From an uncultured Nocardioides sp. (GTDB taxonomy: Bacteria; Actinomycetota; Actinomycetes; Propionibacteriales; Nocardioidaceae): a DNA stretch of 64,000 bases. The stretch's first letter is position 1. Every line of letters starts with the position of its first letter. This document shows positions 8,306 to 19,487 of the stretch, piece after piece. The DNA lies in assembly GCF_947489365.1 (NCBI RefSeq), contig NZ_CANLDB010000001.1, positions 62,001 to 126,000 of the forward strand. Direction: 5' to 3'. Made by a program: the position numbers and the translations under genes. The notes below the pieces were generated by a model. The model did no database searches and had not been told where the DNA came from. It saw only the letters and a list, made by a program, of their open reading frames with translations.

Positions 8306-8428
8306 TCACCGGCGGACCAGGGTGAGACGGACGTAACCTTGCGCCGTTCGTCACGTTGAAGCATCGGCCGGTTCGGGGGTCCCGGGGATGTCGACCGGGA
8401 CGACGACGCGCACAGAGAGGGGGACCGG

Positions 8429-9379
8429 ATGGGTGTCGAGATCGCAGTCGAGGGACTGACGAAGTCGTTCGGCAAGCAGCTGATCTGGGGTGACGTCACC
8501 CTGACGATCCCCGCCGGCGAGATCTGCGTGATGCTCGGTCCCTCCGGGACGGGCAAGTCCGTGTTCCTCAAGGCCCTCATCGGCCTGCTGAAGCCCGACC
8601 GGGGCTCCATCGTCATCGAGGGCACCGACATCGCGACCTGCAAGGAGCGCGACCTCTACGAGATCCGCAAGCTCTTCGGCGTCCTGTTCCAGGACGGCGC
8701 GATGTTCGGGTCCATGAACCTGTACGACAACGTCGCCTTCCCGCTGCGCGAGCACACGAAGAAGACCGAGTCCGAGGTCCGCGACGTCGTCATGGAGAAG
8801 ATGGACCTCGTCGGCCTGCTCGGCTCCGAGGACAAGCTCCCCGGCGAGATCTCCGGCGGCATGCGCAAGCGCGCCGGCCTGGCCCGCGCGCTGGTGCTGG
8901 ACCCCGAGATCGTGCTCTTCGACGAGCCGGACTCCGGGCTCGACCCGGTCCGCACCGCGTTCCTCAACCAGCTCATCGTCGACCTGAACGCGCAGATCGA
9001 CGCGACGTTCCTCATCGTCACCCACGACATCAACACCGCCCGGACGGTCCCGGACAACATCGGCCTGCTCTACCACAAGCACCTCGCCATGTTCGGGCCC
9101 CGCGAGATGCTGCTGAGCTCCGAGGAGCCGGTGGTCCGGCAGTTCCTGAACGCCCAGCGCGTCGGCCCGATCGGCATGTCCGAGGAGAAGGACGCCGACG
9201 AGCTGGAGGCCGAGAAGGACCAGGAGCTCCCGCCCCTGCCTCCCATCCCGCTCCAGATCGAGCCCTCCAACGGCATCCCGCGGCGGAGCCAGCGCGAGCC
9301 CGGGGGCTGGTGCCGTGACAACGGCATCACGCCGCCGCCCGGGTCGTTCGAGGACGAGAACGCAGCGGTGGGGGCCTGA
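8429..9379 (+). CDS. mceG: Mce transporter ATPase MceG (Mkl)
   Basis: 316 aa ABC ATPase that powers Mce lipid importers at the cytoplasmic face of the YrbE permeases. Walker A GPSGTGKS is at residues 37-44, signature SGGMRKRAGLARAL near 145, and Walker B IVLFDEPDSGLDP near 165; a switch His is in IVTHDI. A ~60-residue C-terminal tail (GPIGMSEEKDADE... to a Pro-rich end) follows the nucleotide-binding domain, as in actinobacterial Mkl. It is first in the operon, with yrbEA 2 bases after the stop. Having mceG within an mce operon contrasts with M. tuberculosis, where mkl (Rv0655) is alone but also located between rplL and rpoB. Confidence 0.93.
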   Translation: MGVEIAVEGLTKSFGKQLIWGDVTLTIPAGEICVMLGPSGTGKSVFLKALIGLLKPDRGSIVIEGTDIATCKERDLYEIRKLFGVLFQDGAMFGSMNLYDNVAFPLREHTKKTESEVRDVVMEKMDLVGLLGSEDKLPGEISGGMRKRAGLARALVLDPEIVLFDEPDSGLDPVRTAFLNQLIVDLNAQIDATFLIVTHDINTARTVPDNIGLLYHKHLAMFGPREMLLSSEEPVVRQFLNAQRVGPIGMSEEKDADELEAEKDQELPPLPPIPLQIEPSNGIPRRSQREPGGWCRDNGITPPPGSFEDENAAVGA

Positions 9380-9381
9380 GG

Positions 9382-10167
9382 GTGGCGAGCAGCCTCAACT
9401 CCAAGGTCCTCGCCCCGATCGGCACCGCGGGCGGGCTCTTCGCCTTCGGCCTGGACGTCGGGCGCCAGCTGTTCCGGCGACCCTTCCAGTTCCGTGAGTT
9501 CCTCACGCAGGCGTGGTTCATCGCGTCCGTGACGATCATCCCCACGGCTCTCGTGGCGATCCCGTTCGGCGCGGTCATCTCGCTGCAGATCGGCAGCCTG
9601 ATCCAGCAGTTCGGTGCACAGTCGTTCACGGGGTCGGCCTCGGTGCTCGCCGTCGTCCGCAACGCAGGCCCCATCGCCACCGCCCTGCTGATCTCCGGCG
9701 CCGCCGGCTCCGCGATCGCCGCGGACCTCGGCGCGCGGAAGATCCGCGAGGAGCTCGACGCGATGATGGTGCTGGGCATCGACCCCATCCAGCGACTCGT
9801 GGTGCCCCGCGTGCTGGCCTGCATGCTGATCGCCGTCTTCCTCAACGGCCTGGTCAGCGTCGTCGGCGTGGCCGGCGGCTACGTCTTCAACGTCATCCTC
9901 CAGGGCGGCACGCCCGGCGCCTACCTGGCGAGCTTCACCGCGCTCGCCCAGCTCGCCGACGTGTGGCAGGGGATGATCAAGGCCCTCATCTTCGGCCTCA
10001 TCGCGGCGATCGTGGCCTGCTACATGGGCATGAACGCCGGTGGTGGCCCGAAGGGCGTCGGTGACGCGGTGAACCAGTCCGTCGTCATCACCTTCATGCT
10101 CCTGTTCGTCGTCAACTTCTCCATGAGCGCCATCTACTTCCAGCTCGTTCCACCGAAGACGGGCTAG
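9382..10167 (+). CDS. yrbEA: Mce permease YrbEA
   Basis: 261 aa MlaE/YrbE-type integral membrane protein from GTG 9382, directly after mceG. The N-terminal amphipathic region (VGRQLFRRPFQFREFLTQAWFIASV) is followed by about five hydrophobic segments. The family loop GAAGSAIAADLGARKIREELDAMMVLGIDPI contacts the ATPase. Together with YrbEB it forms the transmembrane channel through which MceA-F deliver lipids. It is five bases from the next gene. Confidence 0.92.
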   Translation: MASSLNSKVLAPIGTAGGLFAFGLDVGRQLFRRPFQFREFLTQAWFIASVTIIPTALVAIPFGAVISLQIGSLIQQFGAQSFTGSASVLAVVRNAGPIATALLISGAAGSAIAADLGARKIREELDAMMVLGIDPIQRLVVPRVLACMLIAVFLNGLVSVVGVAGGYVFNVILQGGTPGAYLASFTALAQLADVWQGMIKALIFGLIAAIVACYMGMNAGGGPKGVGDAVNQSVVITFMLLFVVNFSMSAIYFQLVPPKTG

Positions 10168-10172
10168 CGGCC

Positions 10173-11000
10173 GTGGCGACGTTCAAGCAGACGGCGACCG
10201 CGCCGCTCCGCAAGCTGGAGGGCCTCGGTTCCGAGCTCTCCTTCTACCTGCGCGCGCTCGCGTGGACCCCTCGCACGATCAGCCGCTACAAGAAGGAGAT
10301 CCTGCGGATCCTCGCCGAGGTCACCCTCGGCTCGGGTGCGCTGGCGGTCATCGGCGGCACGGTCGGCGTCATCACCGCGCTGTCGTTCTTCACCGGCACG
10401 GAGGTCGGCCTCCAGGGGTTCGCCGCCCTCGACCAGATCGGGACGGCGGCGTTCTCCGGCTTCGTCTCGGCGTACATCAACACCCGTGAGATCGCTCCGC
10501 TCGTGGCGGGCATCGCGCTCGCGGCGACGGTCGGCTGCGGCTTCACCGCCCAGCTCGGCGCCATGCGGATCTCCGAGGAGGTCGACGCCCTCGAGGTGAT
10601 GGCGATCCCCTCGCTGCCGTTCCTCGTCACCACCCGCATCATCGGCGGGCTCATCGCGATCGTGCCGCTGTACGTCGTCGGCCTGCTGTCGTCGTACTTC
10701 GCGACGAGGCTGACCGTGACGCAGTTCTTCGGGCAGTCGGTCGGCACCTACGACTACTACTTCAACCAGTTCCTGCCACCACAGGACGTGCTCTGGTCCT
10801 TCGGCAAGGTGCTCATCTTCGCCGTCGCCGTGATCCTCATCCACTGCTACCACGGCTACAACGCCACGGGCGGTCCCGCCGGCGTGGGGACCGCGGTGGG
10901 GTACGCCGTCCGCACCAGCATCGTGACCATCAACGTGCTCGACCTGTTCCTGTCGATGGCGATCTGGGGCACCAACACGACCGTCAGGCTGGCGGGCTGA
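10173..11000 (+). CDS. yrbEB: Mce permease YrbEB
   Basis: 275 aa partner of YrbEA with the same MlaE fold. It carries AALDQIGTAAFSGFVSAYINTREIAPLVAG and the ATPase-contact loop FTAQLGAMRISEEVDALEVMAI. GTG start. The stop overlaps the mceA ATG by one base (TGATG), typical of the tightly coupled operon. It is the inner-membrane half of the heterodimeric permease. Confidence 0.92.
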   Translation: MATFKQTATAPLRKLEGLGSELSFYLRALAWTPRTISRYKKEILRILAEVTLGSGALAVIGGTVGVITALSFFTGTEVGLQGFAALDQIGTAAFSGFVSAYINTREIAPLVAGIALAATVGCGFTAQLGAMRISEEVDALEVMAIPSLPFLVTTRIIGGLIAIVPLYVVGLLSSYFATRLTVTQFFGQSVGTYDYYFNQFLPPQDVLWSFGKVLIFAVAVILIHCYHGYNATGGPAGVGTAVGYAVRTSIVTINVLDLFLSMAIWGTNTTVRLAG

Positions 11001-12349
11001 TGAACATCCTGCGCGCGCACAAGACCCTCGGGGTCCTGTTCCTGGTGATGCTCGTGACGGGCGTCTACCTGACCTACGCGATCTTCACCCAGCGCTTCAC
11101 CGACTTCCAGGAGGTGAAGCTGGAGACCTCGAAGATCGGGCTCCAGCTGCCCGACCGGGCCGACGTGAAGATCCGCGGCATGATCGTCGGCGAGGTCCGC
11201 GGCATCGACACCACGACGGACGGCGCCGAGCTCACCCTCGGCATCCTCCCCGACAAGATCGACGAGATCCCGGCCGACGTCACGGGTTCGATCATCCCCA
11301 AGACCCTCTTCGGGCAGAAGGAGGTCGAGCTGATCCCCCCTGACGGAACCGTCGACGACGGCCCGTCGCTGGCGGCGGGCGACGTCATCGAGCGCACCGA
11401 GGTCGCGACCGAGGTGGAGCGGGTGCTGTCCGACCTGCAGCCGCTGCTCACCGCCGTGCGCCCGGGCGACCTCAACATGACCCTCAACGCGCTGGTCGTC
11501 GCGCTCGAGGGACGGGGCGACCGGCTCGGCGACAACATCGAGCGCCTCAACTCCTACCTGGGCAAGCTCAACCCCGAGCTGCCCGCCCTCATGGAGGACC
11601 TGCGCCTGACCGCCGAGGTCTCGGACGTCTACAACGACGTCATCCCCGAGCTGAGCAGCATCCTGCGCAACACCGTCACCACGTTCACCACGCTCGAGGG
11701 ACGCGAGGACCGGCTCCAGGCCCTGCTGGGCGACCTGTCCCGCTTCTCGGACACCGCGCGGGTCTTCCTCGACGAGAACGGCGACAACCTCATCCGGGTC
11801 GGCGAGCTCGGCGAGCAGCAGCTGGCGGTCCTCGCCCGCTACTCGCCCGAGTACCCCTGCCTGCTGGGCGGCCTGGTCAACGCCGGCGCCGACCAGGGCG
11901 AGGCGTTCCGCGACTTCACGCTGCACATCAACCTCGAGCTGCTGCCGCAGCAGCCCCGGGCCTACACCCCGAACGAGGTGCCGCAGCTCGGCGCGGACAA
12001 CGCCCCCTTCTGCGGGGAGCTGCCGAACCCGTCGTACACCCAGCAGAACCGGTTCACGGACATCCCCGACTTCGACGACGGCGTGGACGACTCGACCCTG
12101 CGCAGCGGCACCGCCGAGCGCGTCGCCCCCGGCCGTGCCGCGTCGGGCGGTACGTCGACCGCCGCGCCGAGCGCCGACGAGCTGTCCGGCACCGGGCCGA
12201 CCCCGTCGTACGTCGGGACCTCGCAGGAGGCCGAGATGCTCCGCAGCATGATGGCGCCCGCCCTCGGCACCAGCGCGGAGGACGTCCCCGACCTGGGCGT
12301 CGTCCTGCTCGGCCCCATGGCCCGCGGTGCGGAGGTGGAGCTGCGATGA
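11000..12349 (+). CDS. mceA: Mce family protein MceA
   Basis: 449 aa. One N-terminal membrane anchor (LGVLFLVMLVTGVYLTYAIF, residues ~10-30), then the MCE domain (~35-115: VKLETSKIGLQLPDRADVKIRGMIVGEVRGI). A long helical region (~130-270) likely forms part of the extracellular hydrophobic tunnel. The C-terminal ~170 residues are low-complexity Ser/Thr/Pro-rich. MceA-F are secreted or anchored subunits that bind lipid or sterol substrates. The ATG overlaps the yrbEB stop, and mceB begins within the last codons. Confidence 0.92.
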   Translation: MNILRAHKTLGVLFLVMLVTGVYLTYAIFTQRFTDFQEVKLETSKIGLQLPDRADVKIRGMIVGEVRGIDTTTDGAELTLGILPDKIDEIPADVTGSIIPKTLFGQKEVELIPPDGTVDDGPSLAAGDVIERTEVATEVERVLSDLQPLLTAVRPGDLNMTLNALVVALEGRGDRLGDNIERLNSYLGKLNPELPALMEDLRLTAEVSDVYNDVIPELSSILRNTVTTFTTLEGREDRLQALLGDLSRFSDTARVFLDENGDNLIRVGELGEQQLAVLARYSPEYPCLLGGLVNAGADQGEAFRDFTLHINLELLPQQPRAYTPNEVPQLGADNAPFCGELPNPSYTQQNRFTDIPDFDDGVDDSTLRSGTAERVAPGRAASGGTSTAAPSADELSGTGPTPSYVGTSQEAEMLRSMMAPALGTSAEDVPDLGVVLLGPMARGAEVELR

Positions 12350-13424
12350 GGAACCGCGAGCTGATCCTCGCCGGCGTCAAGCTGGTCATCTTCATCGTCG
12401 TGACGTCGCTGGCCACCAGCCTGCTCGTCATCACCATCGGCAACCTGACCTTCGGCGCGCAACGGGAGTACAAGGCGGACTTCACCGACGCCACCGGCGT
12501 GGTCAAGGGCGACGACGTCCGCGTCGCCGGGGTGAAGGTGGGCGTGGTCAAGGACGTCCAGGTCGTCGACGAGACCGACCGGGCGCGCGTGACCTTCACC
12601 GTCGCGGAGACCACGGCGGTCACCGGGGCCACCAACGTCGAGATCCGCTACCGCAACCTCGTCGGCCAGCGCTACCTCTCTCTGAGCCAGGGCATCGGGA
12701 GCACCGACCGGCTCCCGGTCGGCGACGTGATCGGTGAGGACCGGACCTCGCCCGCCCTCGACCTCACGGTGCTGTTCAACGGCTTCAAGCCGCTGTTCCG
12801 CGCCCTCAGCCCGGCCGAGCTGAACCAGCTCTCCGGCGAGATCATCCAGGTCTTCCAGGGCGAGGCCGGCACGGTCGAGTCGCTCCTGGCCAGCACGGCC
12901 TCGGTCACCACGGACCTCGCGAACCGTGACCAGCTCATCGGCGACCTCATCACCAACCTCAACCAGGTCCTGACCACGGTCAGCGACCGCGACGAGGAGC
13001 TGTCGGACCTGATCATCAACTTCCGACGCCTGGTCTCGGGGCTGCGCGACGACCGTGAGCCGCTGCTGGCGTCGCTCGACGGCATCTCCGAGCTGTCGGT
13101 CGAGACCGCGGACCTCGTCTCGGGCGTCCGCCCGCCGCTGGTGGAGGACATCCGTGAGATCCGACGCCTCGCCGGCAACCTGGACCGCCCCCGCGACACC
13201 GCCGAGATCGACCGCTCCCTGAGCGTGCTGCCGATCAAGCTCCGGAAGATCGGGCGCACCGCGGTCTACGGGTCGTACTTCAACTTCTACCTCTGCAACT
13301 TCCAGGGACGTCTCGACATCTCCGCCCTGCCGAAGCCGATCCGCGACCTGCTGGGCCTCGGCAACAACGTGCAGCTCGAGTACCCGCTGCCCGGCACCGA
13401 CCTGGGACCGAGGTGTGACCTCGG

Positions 13425-13428
<4 letters not shown>
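12346..13428 (+). CDS. mceB: Mce family protein MceB
   Basis: 360 aa. The N-terminal anchor (LAGVKLVIFIVVTSLATSLLVITIG) and MCE domain (~38-115, YKADFTDATGVVKGDDVRVAGVKVGVVKDV) precede a helical tunnel segment. The C-terminus includes a Cys-containing YGSYFNFYLCNFQ motif common to MceB/C. It overlaps mceA (ATGA-type) and mceC. Signal anchoring implies an extracytoplasmic location. Confidence 0.92.
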
Positions 13429-14476
<1,048 letters not shown>

Positions 14477-14480
<4 letters not shown>

Positions 14481-15667
14481 GGTACCTCGCCGGGCTGGGC
14501 CGCTTCGTCGTGCCGGTCATCATCCTCGCGCTCGTCGCCGGCGCGGCCGTGCTGATGTTCCGCACGCCCGACCGCACCGAGATCACCGCCTACTTCCCGC
14601 GCACCATCTCGATCTTCGAGGGCAGCGACGTCCGCGTCCTCGGCGTGCCGGTCGGCAAGGTCGAGACGGTGGAGCCGGAGGGCACCCGGGTGAAGGTGCA
14701 GATGTACGTCGACGAGGAGGGCGTCCAGGTCCCCGAGGACGCCGGCGCGGTCATCATCGCCCCGTCCGTGGTCGGCGACCGCTACGTGCAGCTGACCCCC
14801 GCCTTCACCGAGGGCGACACGGCGATGGCGTCCGGGACGGTGCTCGACGAGGACCGCACCGAGGTGCCCCTGGAGCTGGACCAGATCTACGACGGCCTGA
14901 ACGACCTGAGCGTCGCGCTCGGTCCGGAGGGGGCCAACTCGAACGGCGCGCTGTCCGACCTGCTGACCCAGACGGCTCGCAACTTCGGCGGCCAGGGGGA
15001 GCGGTTCAACCAGACCGTCACCGACCTGGGGGCCCTGACCCAGACGCTGGACAACAACAAGGAGAACCTGTTCGACAGCGTCGACAACATCGACGGCTTC
15101 GTGCAGACCCTGGCCGACAACGACCAGACCGTCCGGGACTTCTCCGACTCCCTCGCCGACGTCTCCGACCTGCTGGCCGACGAGCGGGAGGACCTCGCGG
15201 AGGCCCTCGACAACCTGGGCACGGCGACGACCGCGGTGTCCCGGTTCGTCCGGAACAACCGCTCCCAGCTCGGCCGCAACATTCGTGGCCTGCGCGACGT
15301 CACCCAGATCCTGGTCGACCGTCGCGTCGAGCTGGACGAGGTCCTGCGGACCGCTCCCATCGCGCTGAACAACCTCGGCGGCACCTACAACCGTGACGCC
15401 GGCACCCTCGACACCCGGGCCAACCTGCAGAACGGTCTGGAGGACCTGATCAAGGACCCGGCGAACGCGATCTGCAGCCTCGCCAACCTGGAGGGCCCGG
15501 ACTCGGTGGATCGCTGCAAGGACCTGCTCGGCCCGATCATCCCCGAGCTGCCGGCGGCGCGGACGGCGCCGCTGGGTCAGGGCGGCGCGGCGCGAGGTCT
15601 GACGACGCTCGCCGAGCGCGAGACCTCCGACCCGACCCTCGGCGGTCTCGTGGAGGTGACCCGGTGA
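14477..15667 (+). CDS. mceD: Mce family protein MceD
   Basis: 396 aa. N-terminal anchor (FVVPVIILALVAGAAVLMF) and MCE domain (~35-115: ITAYFPRTISIFEGSDVRVLGVPVGKVETV). A helical region rich in Asn/Asp heptad-like repeats (LDNNKENLFDSVDNIDGF) extends the predicted tunnel. It overlaps mceC and mceE by 4 bases each, consistent with stoichiometric synthesis of the hexameric complex. Confidence 0.92.
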
Positions 15668-17310
15668 CGCGACGGACGACACGGCGGACGACACGGCGGC
15701 CCTCCCGCCTGCGCGCCCTCGTGCTGGCCCTGGCCGGCATGCTCCTGCTGAGCTCCTGCGACTTCAGCATCTACTCGATCCCGCTGCCCGGTGGCCCCGA
15801 CACCGGCGACGACCCGATCACGGTCACGGCCGAGTTCCGGGACGTCATGGACCTGGTGCCGCAGACCAACGTCAAGGTGGACGACGTCGACGTCGGGCGC
15901 ATCACCGACATCACCACCCGCGACTACCGCGCGTTCGTGACGATGGAGCTGCAGGGTGACCTGGACCTCCCGACATCGACGTTCGCCCGCATCCGCCAGA
16001 CCAGCCTGCTCGGGGAGAAGTTCGTGTCGCTGGAGCCGCCGGCCGGCAGCGAGAACACCGTCTCGGGCGACGTCCTCGAGTCCGGCGACGAGATCCCGAT
16101 CGAGCAGACGGGCCGCAACCCCGAGGTCGAGGAGGTCTTCGGCGCGCTCAGCCTGCTGCTGAACGGCGGCGGCATCGGCCAGCTCGAGGTGATCACCAAC
16201 GAGCTGAACCAGGCACTCGGGGGGCGCGAGCCCGAGCTGCGCTCGGCCCTGCGCCGGCTCAACCGGTTCGCGACGGTCGCCGACGAGAACTCCGACGACA
16301 TCATCGACGCCATCGACTCGCTCAACGAGCTGTCGAAGTCGGCCAACGCCCAGACGGACACCATCAACCTGGCGCTCGACGAGATCCCCTCGGCCACGCT
16401 GTCGCTGGACCGCCAGCGCGACGACCTGGTTGAGGCCCTCACCTCGCTGGACGAGCTGAGCGACGTCGGCGTCCAGGTCATCCGTGACTCGAAGCAGGGC
16501 ACGATCCGCTCGCTGGAGCTGCTGGAGCCGGTGCTGCGCGAGCTGGCGAACGCCGACGACGACTTGGCGTTCTCGATCCAGACCTTCCTCACCTTCCCGT
16601 TCGTCGACGAGACGGTCGGCCGCGACCCGCAGGTCGCGCGCTCGATCGAGATCGGCGACTACGTCAACCTCGACATCCAGCTCGACCTCAAGCTCGGGAG
16701 CGCGGGTGACCTCATCGACGTCGTCTGCGACGAGATCGACTCGCTCGTGCTGAAGCGACTGATCGAGAGCGGGCTCCCTCTGGACCAGGTCCGCGAGCTG
16801 ATCAATGCGATCTGCGACAGCGGTGCGGTGGACGCGATCCAGGACTGCCTCGACGACCTCGGCACCGGGCAGCCCACGCTCGAGGAGATCCTCAGCTGCG
16901 TGGGTGACGTCGGAGCCGAGATCCCCGACCTCATCCAGTGCGACATCCTCGGTTCCATCTTCCCCGGCCTCTGCGACGAGGACGGCGGCGGTGGCGGCGG
17001 AGGAGGTGGAGGCGGCGGCCTTCCCCTCGATCCGACCGAACCACTCCTCCCTGACCTGCCAGGGCTCCCCGGCGGGGGCGGCGGCGGTTCCGGCGGCGGC
17101 GGCAACGGCGGTGGCGGCGGCCTCCTCGGTGAGGACGGCCTCGGCGGTCTCCTGCCGCGCGCGGCCCCGATGTCACCCGTGTACGGCGGCGAGCTGGCCG
17201 ACGACTGGGTCGACATGGCCGACCTCGCCCGGGCCTACGACGCGGACCTGACCGGCCTGCTGGTCCCCGGCGTCACCCGTGCCGCGCTCCCCGGAGGTGG
17301 ATCCCGGTGA
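15664..17310 (+). CDS. mceE: Mce family lipoprotein MceE
   Basis: 548 aa from GTG 15664. An Arg-rich N-terminus and hydrophobic core lead to a lipobox (LLLSSC, Cys ~32), as in other MceE/LprK lipoproteins. The MCE domain is ~50-130 (VTAEFRDVMDLVPQTNVKVDDVDVGRI). An extra Cys-containing helical region follows (DVVCDEIDSLVLKRL...), then two poly-Gly tracts near 445-500. The Gly tracts (GGC codon runs) are low complexity and probably vary between strains. It is expected to be tethered outside the membrane. Confidence 0.92.
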   Translation: MTRRTTRRTTRRPSRLRALVLALAGMLLLSSCDFSIYSIPLPGGPDTGDDPITVTAEFRDVMDLVPQTNVKVDDVDVGRITDITTRDYRAFVTMELQGDLDLPTSTFARIRQTSLLGEKFVSLEPPAGSENTVSGDVLESGDEIPIEQTGRNPEVEEVFGALSLLLNGGGIGQLEVITNELNQALGGREPELRSALRRLNRFATVADENSDDIIDAIDSLNELSKSANAQTDTINLALDEIPSATLSLDRQRDDLVEALTSLDELSDVGVQVIRDSKQGTIRSLELLEPVLRELANADDDLAFSIQTFLTFPFVDETVGRDPQVARSIEIGDYVNLDIQLDLKLGSAGDLIDVVCDEIDSLVLKRLIESGLPLDQVRELINAICDSGAVDAIQDCLDDLGTGQPTLEEILSCVGDVGAEIPDLIQCDILGSIFPGLCDEDGGGGGGGGGGGGLPLDPTEPLLPDLPGLPGGGGGGSGGGGNGGGGGLLGEDGLGGLLPRAAPMSPVYGGELADDWVDMADLARAYDADLTGLLVPGVTRAALPGGGSR

Positions 17311-18629
17311 TCACCCGTCGTACCAAGCTGCAGCTGCTCGTCTTCGCGATCATCACCCTGCTCGGCGTCAGCTTCGTCGGCGCCCGCTACGCCCAGCTCG
17401 ACCGGCTCGTCGTGGACCGCAGCTACAACGTGACGGTCGACCTCGCCGACTCGGGCGGGTCGTTCACCGGCAGTCTCGTGGCCTACCGCGGCGTCAAGAT
17501 CGGCCAGGTCGGGGAGCTGACTCTCACCGAGCGCGGCGTGGAGGCGGAGCTCGTCATCGAGGACACCTACGACGACATCCCGGCGGACACGACCGCGGTC
17601 GTGGGCAACAGGTCGGCGCTGGGTGAGCAGTACATCGAGCTCCAGCCCCAGACGGACGAGGAGCCCTTCCTCGCCGACGGGGACGTCATCCCCGAGGAGC
17701 GGACGTCGACCCCGCTGCCGGTCGAGACCCTGCTGTCGAACGTCTCCACCACCGTGGGCTCGGTCGACGACGACGACCTGCGGACCGTGGTCAGCGAGCT
17801 CGGCGACGCCTTCGCCGGCACCGGCCCGGACCTGCAGCAGATCATCGACACCGGCAACTCGTTCATCGAGACCGCCGACGACAACTTCGCGACCACGGCG
17901 AACCTCATCGAGAACGCCAACACCGTGCTGTCGACGCAGCTGGACAACCAGGAGAACATCCGGTCCTTCGCCACCGACCTCAGCCTGTTCTCGGGGACCC
18001 TGGCAGGAGCGGACGACGACCTCCGCCGCGTCATCGACACCGGCGGCGCGACCGCCAACCAGCTGCGGACCTTCCTCGAGGACAACGACGTCGCGCTCGG
18101 GCGGCTGCTCGACAACCTGGTCACGACGGGCGAGATCGTCGTCCGCCGGCTGCCGAACATCCAGCAGTTCCTCGTGCTCTACCCCTACGTCGTGTCCGGC
18201 AGCTTCACCGTGGTCACCCAGGACCCCCGGGACGGCCTGAAGGACGCCCACTTCGGGCTCGTGCTCACGTCGGAGCCGCAGTTCTGCACCCAGGGCTACA
18301 AGCTGGCCGACCGTCCCATCACCAGCCCGTTCCCCCCGACCGAGCGGCAGCGGGACCCGCAGACCGAGCGCGGCGACATCCCGATGGAGCAGGACGCCCG
18401 CTGCACCCTGTCGCCCGAGCAGGGCAACGTGCGCGGGCAGCAGAACAACCCGCCGCGGATCGTGCCCTGGGACTCCCGCCCGACGGTGGCGTCGTACGAC
18501 CGCGACTCGGGACGGGTCCGCTGGGGCTCGCAGGTGGGCGAGGAGCCGACCTCCAGCCGCGCGCCCGAGGCGCTCGGCGACAACGCCTGGTCGTGGCTGC
18601 TGATGCACCCGCTGACCAGCACGGAGTGA
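17307..18629 (+). CDS. mceF: Mce family protein MceF
   Basis: 440 aa. N-terminal anchor (LQLLVFAIITLLGVSFVGARYAQL), MCE domain (~40-115, VTVDLADSGGSFTGSLVAYRGVKIGQVGEL) and helical region. The C-terminus contains the Cys pair typical of MceF (SEPQFCTQGYKL and ARCTLSPEQ). It starts with a GTGA overlap from mceE and ends the core MceA-F set. A 102-bp gap with its own TAGCCT -10-like box (18703-18708) precedes the associated-protein genes. Confidence 0.92.
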   Translation: MITRRTKLQLLVFAIITLLGVSFVGARYAQLDRLVVDRSYNVTVDLADSGGSFTGSLVAYRGVKIGQVGELTLTERGVEAELVIEDTYDDIPADTTAVVGNRSALGEQYIELQPQTDEEPFLADGDVIPEERTSTPLPVETLLSNVSTTVGSVDDDDLRTVVSELGDAFAGTGPDLQQIIDTGNSFIETADDNFATTANLIENANTVLSTQLDNQENIRSFATDLSLFSGTLAGADDDLRRVIDTGGATANQLRTFLEDNDVALGRLLDNLVTTGEIVVRRLPNIQQFLVLYPYVVSGSFTVVTQDPRDGLKDAHFGLVLTSEPQFCTQGYKLADRPITSPFPPTERQRDPQTERGDIPMEQDARCTLSPEQGNVRGQQNNPPRIVPWDSRPTVASYDRDSGRVRWGSQVGEEPTSSRAPEALGDNAWSWLLMHPLTSTE

Positions 18630-18731
18630 CCCGGCGCCCGGCCACCGGCCGAGCCGGCCGCCGCCCCGGCGAGGGGCGCGTCGTCGTCGTGCCCCGGGCG
18701 GCTAGCCTCGCCGGGACCGAGGGAAGGAGCC

Positions 18732-19487
18732 GTGGTGGCTGCAGGTGAGACCGCGTCCGGCGCGACCGCGCCGACGCGCCGCCGTACCGTGCCCGCCCGG
18801 CTGGCGAGGGCGCTGGTCGTCGTCGCCGTGGTCCTCGCGCTCCTCACGGCGGGCGTCCTCGTCTGGACCTTCACGTCCCGCTCCTGGGTGGTCGGGGACC
18901 GCGAGGTCGCCGGCGACCAGGAGCAGGTCCAGGCGCAGCGCGACGAGCTCATGGAGGTCGGGCGGCAGTTCGTGCTCCGCCTGGGGACGTACGGACCCGA
19001 CGGCCTCGACGCCGAGGGCAAGCTGACGGAGTACGGCGAGAGCGTCGGCGAGCTGCTGACCCCCGGCTTCCGCGACGGCTTCGAGCAGTCGCTCCCGCTC
19101 GTCGAGCAGCAGGTCGCCGACTCGCGGGTCTCGCGGTCCGCCGAGGTGCTCGGCACCGGCGTGGCCGAGATGAGCGAGGACGACGCCGCCGTCCTCGTCG
19201 CGGGGACGTTCACCGACTCGCTGGAGGGTGAGCCCGTGGGCCAGCCGGTCCCGCTGCGCCTGCGCGTCGAGCTCGTCCGCGTCGACGGGGAGTGGCTCGT
19301 GGACGACTTCGCCGGGGTCTCCCCGCCGGCCGAGGAGGAACAGCCGATCGACCCCGACCTCCCGATCCCGTCCCAGGAGCCCGGCGGCCAGCAGGGCCAG
19401 GACGGCCAGCAGGGCCAGGACGGCCAGCAGGGCCAGGGCGGCCAGCAGGGCGGCCAGCAGGGCGGCCAGCAGGGGGGTGGCCGGTGA
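18732..19487 (+). CDS. Mce-associated membrane protein with Gln/Gly tail
   Basis: 251 aa from one of two consecutive GTG codons (18732/18735) after GGAAGGAG. It has a basic cytoplasmic N-terminus, one membrane helix (ALVVVAVVLALLTAGVLVWTF) and an extracytoplasmic domain. That domain is of the Mce-associated type (LMEVGRQFVLRLGTYGPDGLDAEGKL... EWLVDDFAGVSPP) and has an NTF2-like appearance. The final ~40 residues are GQDGQQ repeats from an 18-bp tandem DNA repeat. Such proteins stabilise or assist Mce complexes, and the exact role here is inferred from position. Confidence 0.8.
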   Translation: MVAAGETASGATAPTRRRTVPARLARALVVVAVVLALLTAGVLVWTFTSRSWVVGDREVAGDQEQVQAQRDELMEVGRQFVLRLGTYGPDGLDAEGKLTEYGESVGELLTPGFRDGFEQSLPLVEQQVADSRVSRSAEVLGTGVAEMSEDDAAVLVAGTFTDSLEGEPVGQPVPLRLRVELVRVDGEWLVDDFAGVSPPAEEEQPIDPDLPIPSQEPGGQQGQDGQQGQDGQQGQGGQQGGQQGGQQGGGR